64,000 bases of DNA. It comes from Chionis minor. Taxonomy: Eukaryota; Chordata; Aves; Charadriiformes; Chionididae. A program made the position numbers and the translations under genes. This document shows positions 38,216 through 49,600 of this stretch, in pieces (the first letter of the stretch is position 1; the number at the start of each line of letters is the position of its first letter). The stretch lies in the NCBI GenBank assembly GCA_013398295.1, contig VZSF01003599.1, forward strand, positions 1,340,469 through 1,404,468, given 5' to 3'. The notes below the pieces were generated by a model. The model did not search any database. It had not been told where the DNA came from and saw only the letters and a list, made by a program, of their open reading frames with translations.

Positions 38216-38589
38216 AGGAATATATAGTTAATGGAAGTCACAATCCATGCCTAGCATGCATAGATAATATAATAAACTAAAGAATTTTAATATCTGGCAA
38301 TGTTATCTGCCAGTATCAATCACAGTCATCATGATTTTTAACTTTCCATAGCAATGCAATCATTGAACCATCCAGACTTACTGTTCCATGAGAAACTAGA
38401 TGAAATAGGGATAGATAAGAAATGAATCTGAATGGCATTTATGTCCTCACAGAGGTTCCCGGATAAACAAAGCAAGGATACGTTCATGCTGCGTAGGGAG
38501 AAGTTAATCTGCATTCTCCCTTCCTCCACAGGCATATGACAGTTGCACAGAAACAGGAAAGAAGGTGAAGCTCTGATGGAGGTTTAGAA

Positions 38590-38720
38590 GATAAAGATTT
38601 AATTGCTAATTTTGCACAAGACATTTAAACTATCTCATGTTTAACTTTCCCATCAGTGAAGTGGGGGACGATGCATCCATATCTCATAATGGCATTATGA
38701 AGATAAACTTACTAAGTGGT
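38590..38720 (+). repeat. MIR-type SINE relic (3' half)
   Basis: CTTTCCCATCAGTGAAGTGGGGGACGATGCATCCATATCTCATAATGGCATTATGAAGATAAACTT is aligned by eye with the MIR words tttccccatctgtaaaatggggataatgatacctacctcatagggttgttgtgaggattaaat. Word order and spacing agree over about 65 bp, with weaker similarity upstream. This is the most recognisable MIR copy in the window. Confidence 0.6.
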
Positions 38721-41700
38721 AGTGTATACAGGTGGCTGACTTGGCTTGGCTCTATTTTTCTATGGATTTCTTGGATGCAAGACAAAAAAATATGGAGTGC
38801 TGGGTTTGGTTGGGCTCATGTTGTACCCGCAGCTCATGTGCAATTGACTCTTGAATGCAGAATTTAATGTGTCCAAGGACTTTTGCACAAGTGCAATAGT
38901 CCCAATGAATCCCATACCTTTTGAAGCTATCACACATCCAAAATTAGAAATATTTATTCTGTATATTTTGTATACATGCTTTTTTACAAAATTAGCTATC
39001 ATATTTATGTTCATTTCTCTGCTCTAATAAATACAAGCATCAAAACTATCTCACGCATACTAACATCTTTCATGTGACGTACAAGTTAAAACATTTGAAG
39101 TCAGGCTAAAGGTCAATTTTAGTGACATAAATACCTCTGGCATCCTAGCAATTTACCCTCTACCATTTCTCATCTGTCTTTTACAATCAGGTCTCTCTAG
39201 CCTTCTAAGCAACCGACTCCCCTGACATCTGAATCAAACATTAAAGAGTGTTTCAACAGACTATTTTCCCATGAGATTTTTTAAAGAGCAAATTTTTCAT
39301 TCAATTTGGCATGCCTCTCAAATTTTCTGTTGTAATTCACTTCCATTTTCCTCGTAGACTTATAACAGAATGACTATGATGGATCATGCTGATTTTGTAT
39401 GTCTTTACAATAAAAGAAAAGATAAGCCAAGTATGGCTTTTTGCATTTCCCTAAACATAATACTGCTTAACACAGAAGGAAGTAAGTAATGCTTGCCAGA
39501 AGGTTTCAGAGAATTAAATCAAATGCTTCAGGTGATTATCTTCAGTAATGGTCAATGTTTACCAAATTTTTTTTAAATTTCACAGGTACAGTGGAAGAGC
39601 AAAAAATGGCTGATCATGTCTTTTGTCTCATATTTTTTAAGTGTCTGTTTTCACGGAAAGCAAGAGTTATGATGACAAGTCAGGAGACATTTGTAGGAAG
39701 ACACCATGTCTACCTGCTAATTAATTCTATTATCAGAGAAACCATCACACCACCAAGGATTCATTGAACTCCTACATGTGGATATAGCAAGACTGTTAAC
39801 AAGACACCTTGTGCTTCCCCAGATGTTCATGTTGCAGAGTTCCATCATTAGGCAAAATGAGTTCTGTGCTTATTAGCACAAAAGACGGCAGTCAGCTGAA
39901 ACCCTCGGCACAGCCTGGAGTGGAGCTGAGGTCTCTGCTAAGCCAGATGGGAACAGTTCAGACCAAACAGACCCAAGTTTGCACAGGCTGGTTCCATGAG
40001 AACCAGCATATTGGATTCTGGGTCTTGTTTGATTATTTGAAACTTCTTTTCTGCAAAGGGTTAGTGTTCTTCATTTAGATGTGATATATCTAGCTAGGAA
40101 CAGACTGTATGTTCACTCAAATACAGCTACACCAGTAATCAAATACACAGCTATTCCAGTTTTTCCAGATCATATTTTTAAGTTTTAAGCAAACAACAAT
40201 TTCCTGCTTCTCTAGCAAATTAGATTTCCAAATCAATCCAGGGACACTATGCATCCAAAGAAGGGACTTCTTATTCTCTGCTTTTTCAGATTTCTGTATG
40301 TGTGTTTGTGTCAAAATACTTATTAATTGTCTAAAATTATTTGGGCTGCATATAAGAAGGCTTGAGATTAAACATTGTTGCTGCTACAGTTAAGTAGGAT
40401 ATGATCACTAACTTCTTGCTTCCCATGGCAGAAAAACTGAGCACTGCTCTTTGGAGAAATAACATTTAACATGGTGCTTTCCAAGACTAACGGGGTGGTT
40501 GTTTGGGTTTTTTTCACCAGCAATTAGTGATAGTTTCAGAGTTGATTTGTAGGCTGGAAAAATAAAGATTTAATACTGCTGCAAAGGGAGATAATCTTTT
40601 CTGATAAGCTGTTATCTTCATGGTAGTTCCCTAAATATTTACTACTGGTCTTGCTTAAAGCAATAGACTGAGTAAGTTTTACTTAACAGAAGACTGAAGA
40701 TACAAATGAGCCTTCTCTGAGACTGGTATGAATTCCCCAGCACCATTCAGGGTCAGAAGTTGGTTGTGCAGCCAAAGACCAGGTGTAATGCAGGAAGGCA
40801 AAGAGGAATGTTTTTGTGTGCATTATAAAAAGCAGTGATAACACTATATACCTACCTTTAAAAGGTGGTGGCAGTGTGGACTGCTTTGTCCTTTCAGATC
40901 AGCAATACAGCTACACTTATGGTATACACTTATTATTATTATACTTATGGTATTACACTTCTGATCTCAACAGAAATTTTGTTTTCATTTGAAGATAAGT
41001 AGTGGATTACTATTTGCATGTTACTGATAACCTAAAACTGTCTAGATGAATCAAAGCTGCATGGAGATGAAGGTCATAATTACTTTAAACTGACTGTCTT
41101 AAATAGAAGGTTGTGTTATCTTCCATGAAGTAATCCAATCAACAAATCTTCTAGGATGTCAGCAGCATAATTATATGTAAAGATCATACACCCTAGTAGA
41201 GTCAGAAGGTAAACCATTAGGATGCAATAGGGAAACAATCTTCTGCATAATTAGTAAGATTTATTTGGTGTGGGAACATGATACTACAGCTGTGTATAAG
41301 CTTCCATTGATTTACCATGTCCACATACCTTACTCGTATCTTACTCGAATATTTACTCCTAATACAAACAGGTATCCCTGGAGGATAGTTAACTAACCAA
41401 TTTACATGAAGATCCACACTGGAATCTGCAACATTCTTTACAAGCTGAAGAAACTGTTAGAGCTACGTAAAAACTTTACAGAAGTCTTCCCTCAGTACAA
41501 TGCCTAAGATCATCAGATATCCTCAATATACCAAAATTAATCACCTATAATTTGAAGCATTTTAAACTCGAATTTCATTTGCCTGAATTCAATAGGATTT
41601 ATATTAAAATGGGTTTCATTGTGTTTTTCCTTAACATTTCATAATTTAGCATGAGATCTCACACATCAGTGTTTATAGTATAGGTAGCTTTCAGCTCCTA

Positions 41701-43060
41701 AGCAAAGTAGTAATTGTTGAATATTATTTTAACTGCCAAATTCTACCTCTGCCTCAGTGCTTCGTACCAGTTCCAAGTGACCAAAAACTGCCATTTATTC
41801 ATGTTTGGTACTACATGGCAAGAAGCTGGGAAAGCCCAAACATAATTGAACTCTGAGAATATTAATAAATATAGTCACAAATATACAAAATTAGTTCCAT
41901 AGAATGGATCTTGACAGTTTTTAATATATAAATATACGTTCTTTAGAATTTAAAGAATTAATATCCTGAAATTTCAAAGAATCCTGGTGCTCCTGCATGT
42001 GTTGGAGAGATTCTGCATTATGCTGAATACTTAGGCAAAAGAATAACAATTTAATAGATGTGCATGACCCTGAAAGGTGGTCTCTAATTTAAGACAGCAT
42101 CATATCAATGAAAAATGTGCTGTAGCGTATGTGGATTTTCACTGTGGCCAAGTGATGTCCTGCCATTGAACCAGAAATTCAGAGCTCATTCCTAGATTTT
42201 TAAAAAATAGATCATACCGCCCACCATATGATAGAAAAAGCTGACAGATAATGTTGCCTGAAGGCATTAAATTGATCAGGCCCTCCATCAGAAAGGCAAA
42301 TGGGTTTAACTGTGTTCACAGACATATAGCTTGAATACAATTTGAAACAAAACAAGGATTTGAAAAGCAATTGCTAAAATAAATTTGTCCTCTGTACTAA
42401 AATTTACTGCTGTTGACTGCATCTTACCACTTCATATCAAGCTATTTCTTCCTACATGCAATGCAATTTACAATTCTCTTCCTGAGTGGGGGGGAAAAAA
42501 AAGAAAAAAGACATTTTCTTTGCAGGTAAATTCTGTAATTCCAATAGGTATGCTCTTACAGTTCATATCTCTTATTTCTGAAGGTTCAATAGAATTTCTG
42601 CCCCAAGTGGGGCACAGGTTCTGTGACATTGGATATTCTCACTAGAAGGTCTATCAAACCTGGCTGCAGTGGCTTTACATGTTACTGCTCCTTCCTCTAC
42701 ACCTCACTTCATACACAAGACGTGACCACTAGCAAAAAAAGAACATTGTTTTGCACCCCATTTCAAATTTATCTTCAGAAGGGGGTTAAGCTAAGAATAT
42801 CAACCTTGCATTGCAATGGTTGAAAAGGGAGGTCACTTTATCTTCTGCAGGATAATCAGATGAGAAAATACCATTTTAAACCACTGCAGGAAGACTCAAA
42901 TAAGTTTATCTGTTAATGTCCCAAATTAGAACCTCAAAAGTATTTTTCTAAACACAGACATACTAGCAAAGCTAGTCTTTTGATACTAGAAAACCTGTTT
43001 CATTTGCTTACCAAACTGGCACAAAGGATAGATGTCCAAAGTGTATTTTCATAAGGAATG

Positions 43061-43082
43061 TTGGTATCCCTTAGGATACCAA
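43061..43082. repeat. perfect 9-bp hairpin
   Basis: TTGGTATCC and GGATACCAA are exact reverse complements around a 4-base loop (CTTA). The stem is too short for a microRNA precursor. It may be a chance palindrome or a remnant of a DNA transposon end. Confidence 0.5.
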
Positions 43083-44232
43083 GCAATAGGATATAGACAT
43101 ACTCTTGTGTTACATGTAAGCAGAGTTTGCAATTCATAATAAAAAAGCAGCCCTGCGTTCATAACCATGGTCAGAGTAGAATCCCTTTGCTGTAAGGTTA
43201 GCTTTTCTGCCATAGTTTGGAGCTTGAGTGATGTTGTAACACAAATAGTAACAAGCCAACTTTAAAGTTTTATTTCAAATATTTTACAAAAATATTTGCA
43301 TGCTTTCCAAACAGGAAAAAATGGTTCTGTTTCAGAAAATATTTTTATATTTCAAAATGTAAGGTATTGACAGTGGCGACGAAAATGATCACAGAAGTGT
43401 TTCTGCATAATGAAGCAAAGTGCAACAGTTTGATTCTCTTGAGTTATAATTCGCTGATGCAGCCATAGATATAAAAATACTGGGCATTTTGTGGTAGCGT
43501 TTGCTTTCCTCACACTAGTTTATTTTTGCTCTGGGAATGCAGTATATTGGTAGCAATTTATATGCTAATGAATAAAGTGGTATATAAATTGTCTAACTGC
43601 ATATTAATGAAGAACAAGGGGGTGTAAGTTATAATGCCTTTATGGAGTAGAGAAAGAAGCATTTTCTCATCAACTGTTGATATCTAGTTCTTGGACTGTT
43701 CTCTAAATCAAAATTCCCACAAGTTGAGTAGAAGTCAGGGAAACTATGGGAGCAAGACAGGTCTGAACTTAAACTGAACTGATTAAGCTCTGACTGGAAA
43801 CGCTCACTGGAAAAGAAGAGTGGCTGGCCTTGGCTTCACCATTCACAAACCAGATCTTAGGCCTTAAATCTTTTAAGATAAAGTTGCTGATCACAATTTG
43901 CTGCTTCGTTGTTCAACTCTTCTATCTGTGCTTGCTGAGCAGTTAAAAAGAAAAAAAAAAGCGCTCTGTAATCTTGTTCTCAAAACATTCACTGAGAGAC
44001 TAATTAGGAATATAGCTCAGGCAATGTCTTTGATTACTATTCGCATTAATACAGCATCTAGAGTTAATGTGCGAGGAACCCGTTGTATTGGGTGTTGTAC
44101 AAGAAGAAAAGAAATGGTTGTGTCTGAAAGAACGGTTTATGGATGATCATGACCCTTTCATGAAGGAGCGTGTTTTGCGTCCTCATTCCATACAGCACTG
44201 GAAGGCTCTATTAAAGCCGCTGTCATCTACTC

Positions 44233-44838
44233 TTGAATCTGTGTGTGAAAACTGAAGCTCCGTGCACAGGTCTCTGTCACACAGAGCGTGGTCCATGGGC
44301 AACTGAACAAGCGGCATCCAGCACAGCACCAGAATGGGGAACAGCAGGAGTTGCAGCCGTTCAGTCCCAGCACTGTGCCAAGAGAACTATATGGCTTTCA
44401 GACCTAGGCTTGTTTCTCTTCCAGGCTCTCCGTAATGTGCGTTTAAGAGCTCAAGCCTGCAGAAGTTGGCAATACCTCAGGAGATTCCACAGGATCTTCT
44501 GTTGCATAAGGCAAATTCATCTTGTGCCTCCTATGCTTCAAATTAGTTTAGGGAAAACAGTGTGCTTTCTGCCATCCCTTGGAAACAAAAGTGAATCTCC
44601 TCTTTCCCCTCAGCAGAATATCAAGGTTATTTCCCCTCACATATGTCCCACAGTGCAGCGTTCCCCAAATAAAAGCCCTCTGTGCTCCAAAACGCAGCTA
44701 CGTGGGGCTGGCAGCATCTGGAAATTATTGGGGGTGAAGAAGCTCAAGGGTTTGATGGCACCATCTCCACTGATTGTGCCAGGGGAATGCCTGACATGGC
44801 AGTTACACCTGCAGTGCTTTACTTTGGTGCACCTCTAG
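44233..44838 (+). other. 201-codon open frame of unclear status
   Basis: Leaving aside frames that cross the assembly gap, this is the longest open frame in the window (201 codons, starting at a TTG, not ATG). The protein has no signal peptide, transmembrane segment or recognised domain, and is moderately rich in Cys, Ser and Leu. A pyrimidine tract ending in CCAG near 44,423 (TTGTTTCTCTTCCAG) resembles a splice acceptor, but no matching donor closes an exon. The segment is somewhat GC-richer than its surroundings. It could be a decayed exon, a lncRNA exon or chance. Confidence 0.15.
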
Positions 44839-45420
44839 CAATCATTTTTCACCGAGCTTCGGAAAACATGCATTTAAACTTGTATTTACTATTTAATTAT
44901 TAATGTTGTGATTATTTAACTATTAATAATTAATTTACCGTCACTCTTGCAAACCAATTCTTTCATCAAGAGTCAAATCCAGTTCTTGTTGCAAATTTAG
45001 ATGTTTTGACAAGCTACGATAAAACAACTAGTGCCCATACATTATTTTTCATGAAAGAATCATGTAGCAAAGAACCTACGACCCATTCTAGGTCATACTC
45101 AGTGACACATTTCTTGCAAGAATGGTGTAGCCTTATTATTTTCTCATCTGTTTTCTCAGCGCATGGGCTGTCTCTCAGTGCATGTCACTGTCTCTCAACT
45201 GGTGCTAATCAGTTCCACTGCTGGATACTACCATAGAGCTTAATGTCCCTTTCTGTTACTTTACACAAGACATTAGGTGCTTGAACTAGGATTTCACATA
45301 TTCTGCAGAAAAGGATTTTAGGAGTGTCTTTGAGGACAACAGCTAAAATGACACCTTTTAACAAGCGTAAGCCTGGAGTGCGCTACCACAACGAATATTG
45401 TGGTACACTGGGGTGCCCTT

Positions 45421-45448
45421 CTTGGGGGTAACTTGGGTAACCCCCAAG
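45421..45448. repeat. perfect 9-bp inverted repeat, 10-base loop
   Basis: CTTGGGGGT and ACCCCCAAG are exact reverse complements separated by AACTTGGGTA. The C/G-rich stem makes this the most stable small hairpin seen in this AT-rich stretch. It is too short for a typical microRNA precursor. Confidence 0.55.
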
Positions 45449-46205
45449 TCTTGTGGTTCTGTTATTACAGTTGAGTTCAGCAGAACTGATTCAGTCATGT
45501 CTCATACGCTGAGACACGGTGACGACTTGAGCATTTTGCTGTTGAGCTAGAGGGGTTTCGTCACATAGCGCTATTTTAAGATGGCTCATCCATTATACAA
45601 AGGAAAAATAAATATTTTATTCATATTAAGTAATTTTTAGAGCCTGGTTGACATTGTGGTATCGCAGGATCTGTTAAGGTAACTAGATGGCATTACTTGT
45701 ACTGCTACTGCCAAGTAAATCTGAGCATGCTCTCTCAAGCACCTTCTTAAACTAGAGAACTGGTGCCTTTATTGTCAATCACTCTGCTTACACTCATTTA
45801 CCAAAAAATCCAACACAGGAGCTAGCACACACAGTGAATCTCTGCTAAACTCTACCAGCTAAACCTGCTTTTCTCTCATAATATTGAAACCTGCACTATA
45901 GTAAGCATATGGCTTCACTTTATTTGCCTTGGGGATCCTATGAGTACGTGGCTTCAGACACTTATTGTACAAACTAAAAGGGAAAGGCTTTAGCAGTTTG
46001 AGTGCGCTGAATTTTTAAGGAAGCCTATGGGCAAACTATTTTATTTGAAAAAGAAATATGCTAATCCTTTGCTTTAAAGAGTTCTAGATTAGTCTGGAGA
46101 GATGGTAGCTGATTAGGAAAAAAAAACCAAAAAGAACATTTTTCATTCTGTTATTTTCCCAATTAATTCAACACGTGTTGGATAAACACTTTCTTGACAT
46201 CTTTT

Positions 46206-46318
46206 ATCACAGAATCACAGAATGTTAAGGATTGGAAGAGATCATCTGGTCCAACCCCCCTGCCAGAGCAGGTTCACCTACAGCAGGTTGCACAGGATGG
46301 TGTCCAGGTGGGTTTTTA
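46206..46318 (-). mobile_element. CR1 LINE 3'-end fragment
   Basis: On the plus strand it reads ATCACAGAATCACAGAATG, GATTGGAAGAGATCATCTGG, TCCAACCCCCCTGCCAGAGCAGG and CACCTACAGCAGGTTGCACAGGATG, then GTCCAGGTGGGTTTT. This is the reverse complement of an avian CR1 3' end, truncated early. The good match indicates a relatively young copy. It lies next to a much older CR1 in the same orientation. Confidence 0.9.
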
Positions 46319-46389
46319 TCACTTAGTTTCAATTATTTTTCCGTATATTGAAATTATAAAGGTCAAATAAGTTGGTTGATACATCTACT

Positions 46390-46640
46390 GACTCCAAGGC
46401 AGGTCATTCATGACAGAAGTTTGTCCAACCTCTTCTTGTGGTCCTCTAATGATGGACACCATGTATAGTGTCACATAGCCTCCCAGGACATTTAATTACA
46501 GGGCATTATAGCTACTACCATGTTAGCCACCAGAAAAAGACAGTAAAGTCTCTTTGCTGCAATTTGCTTCCATTTTATTTTTGTCTGTTCATCCTAGGCC
46601 TAAAAATATTATCTCCTTTGTCTCTGTAACAGCAAAAAAG
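46390..46640 (-). mobile_element. older, diverged CR1 fragment
   Basis: TTTGTCCAACCTCTTCTTGTGGTCCTCTAATGATGGACACC, then TTTGCTGCAATTTGCTTCCATTTTATTTTTGTCTG and ATTATCTCCTTTGTCTCTGTAACAGC, follow the order of a reversed older CR1. The family pattern is tgtctaacctgttcttaaaaacctccaatgatggagattcc...ccttgctgcaatttaagcccattgcttcttgtcct...atctccctcctctgtaacagc. It is strongly diverged. It may extend further right, to about 46,950. Either the younger CR1 copy landed beside it or the two share an end. Confidence 0.55.
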
Positions 46641-49600
46641 CATGACCTAGTTTGTTCACTTGTTTGTAAGGACTGGTCTTGATTCCAGGCTCTGTCACTG
46701 AACATTTTAAGCTTCTTTTTCATTGCTATTTTAAATCACTTCTAAAGATACATCTGTTTTCTCTCTTATGTACTGCCTTGTCCAAGACTTGACTAATCTT
46801 CTGAGCACAACACACACTTCGTTCCTGCCTTATACTGCTTCACAAGTCTCATGTTTATGCACTGCAACAGTTTGCTGACTTCTCCTTTACAACACCAGAT
46901 GCCAGAAGACTCCATCATTCTAATTTTGATATGATTCCTATTGGAATTCCAAGTACTCAAAATGTTATATTAACAAATGGCAATATTAAACCCTAAGACA
47001 CGCAGAAAATGTGAGTTTTCCTACTTAAAGGTTATAGTAATAGGATCCTCTGTCAACTTCTCGTCATTGGACAACAACCTAGAAAAACCTGAAAAAATGG
47101 GAACCTAATTTGTAATTGAATGGAACATGTCCATCAAAAAGGCAATGACAAGTTTACTGAACTGTTAATTGGAACAAAATCTTTATAGGGAAAAAAGATA
47201 AGGAAAAAAGAATGCAATGATTAAGATAGCTTGAAAAAGATATGATTTCTTTACTAAAATTTCAGCTGCCAGAAATCTCAGAGCAGCATATTAGCTGCAT
47301 TGGTCAGATCATGGGTGATAAAGGTTAAGTGATCTTCCAAAGCATGCTTTTATTTGTGGCAAAATAACAGACTGAATTCCAAGTATTTGACTTCTTTCAT
47401 ATTAATAATAAATCACTTTTCAAAAAGATAGAATTAATATGAAGTTAGCTGGAAATAATTTGGATTCTAGGATCCTAGGTATATATCTCATATTTCTCCT
47501 GACATGAAAGACAACTTTGAGAGAAGTAATAAATGGAAAGGGGTTTGTGGGGGGTTTTTTTTGCAGTGCTTTTGCGCCCTGGTTTCTGTTAATACAGTTA
47601 CAATCATGAAATTCATCTGTTAAATATAATTATTATTCTCTCTCAAGACTGAGACAGTTGGAAATTGTTTCATTTATGCTACACATCAAGAGAAAATGCA
47701 AATGTCCTAGAAAATATTTACATGTCATCTGTGAGATACAATGACAATTGTATTGTTGACAATGGTTATCTGTCATTTTGTAATGACATGATCACACCCA
47801 GAGAAACATCCACAGGAAAAAACAATGAACATGTAACTAAAGCTATAAGAGCTGTATATGATGTATGAAATAAAGAAAATGTTATCAAAATAGCATTTCA
47901 AATTGTTGCCTCTTTCTTCTTCCTCTTTACAGTTCTTCTGTTTGTTTATTTTTCTCTTGCTTAAAAGGGAAAAACGAGCTTGTGGACTTAATGTGGAGTT
48001 TGGACCAAAGTTTTGCCCCATGCTTCAAATGAACATTTAGGAAACCCTACATGTCCTACAAGACTGCACATAAAGTTTAGGAAGAAGATTGACTTCATCC
48101 TTTCATGTGCAGCCTGGCTAATACAAATGTATTAAATAAACATTTGCCAGTAACAGAACCAATGCGAGAAAGTATTAAGTGCGTTTAGATTAAAGGAATG
48201 AATAATGCCATAGCACTGGATTACCCCTTACTTCAACCTAAGCACATTCTTGGCAGCTTTGCATAACTTCACAGTTGATGAAATATATCCTATATGACCT
48301 TCATACTTGTTCTGGTTTTTGAAATCTCTGAAAAGCAGTATTTCTGAGGACCAGAGAAATGAGTGGGTACTGAGGGAGCACTAGCACCTTGTATCATGAA
48401 GGCAGATCTTTCTAAAACAGGATTTGGATATCCCAAGTACATTTTCTGCCTTTTGCCAGTATATCTGTATTGAACATCTTCCTTGCACTCAGTTTTGAAC
48501 CTGTCTTTTTGCTCAGAAAATGGTGCATAAAGGCTTCTTACTCACCACTAAACCAAATCAGAAAAGATGACCCTTTTACCTTATACAGATTCAAATGCTT
48601 TCCGCTGCCTTTAAATACAATCCCTCATCAAGCTGGTTCACTCTGACATCAGTTTCAGTAGATGACTTGACATTTTCTTTGCTTCAGTTCGTATCTGTTT
48701 TCTCACTGAACACTTACTAGCAACCATTTAAAAGGAGAATGTATTGTGAAACTCCACCAGAAATTTGTTGGCTAATTATCAATATCCTTTTAGAACTCAG
48801 GTCCCAGCTCATTTCAGTTTTTCATTATTTAAAAATATTTTAATAAGTCTGGATAAGTGGTGGCAACCCTAGGAAGTGGTTTGTCGCCTGTATATATTCT
48901 TTGGAGAAAGATATATAGTAAGAATTTTATCAGTGACTGACATTGTTAAAAATAGTGGGGTTTAATACCTAACATGCCGAAATGTCAGATACTGTACTAT
49001 CTGCACTCTTCTAAGTGCAGATTTAATACCACAATCCAAATATCATGTTTTATTTTATCTATACTAAATTCTAGCAGCTTGTGCATGTATTAGTTACACA
49101 GGTCTTTATTATTTATAACTCACAGTTTACAAGAAGATTCACATCCTTCCGACCTTCTGCTGTTCTGATTTCTATATTAGGGCAGGTGACAGGCATCTCT
49201 GGAAATCTGGAGTAAGAGAAGAGAGAATTACATGTAAAAACCAGTATCCTTCAATTGAAAATGGAAAGGTCTGCTCCTAAAATCCAAGTGTTAGCATTGC
49301 ATCTAGGTAATAGACCTGCGTAGGATGTGGAGAATCAGAAAATAATGAGTAGGGTGCCAGACTGTGTGGCACATCACATGCATAAAATAGCTGCAGTCTG
49401 AAGAACTGTACAGGTAAAAATTATGGCCCAAGCGATGAAGACTTTTTCCTTAACAAGTGAGCAACATGTCTCTCTCTCCAAGGTGACACGTCAGAGACTG
49501 CCCATAGGGTAGCTCATGAAAGAAAAGCTTACCCCACTGTGCCAATGGTTTCACTAAGTGCTATTTAATTTTTAGTTTTAATTTGTGTTTGCTGAAAGTA

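Larger units (their letters stand above)
33362..38589. other. AT-rich non-coding stretch
   Basis: No gene is supported. The stretch includes an octamer-like ATTTGCATAATGA near 34,493-34,505, a 39-bp imperfect palindrome at 35,929-35,967, and (TTTA)4 at about 37,046-37,061. It also has (AGC)6 at 37,604-37,621 and a T22 run at 38,194-38,215. The many 60-100-codon frames have no recognisable motifs. Confidence 0.5.
38721..46205. other. AT-rich non-coding stretch
   Basis: No gene is called. The stretch includes a short local duplication at about 40,917-40,966 and a perfect 9-bp hairpin at 43,061-43,082. An AT-rich motif cluster lies at 43,530-43,640, an open frame at 44,233-44,838, and a perfect 9-bp hairpin at 45,421-45,448. 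The remainder shows neither repeats I recognise nor coding signals. Confidence 0.45.
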
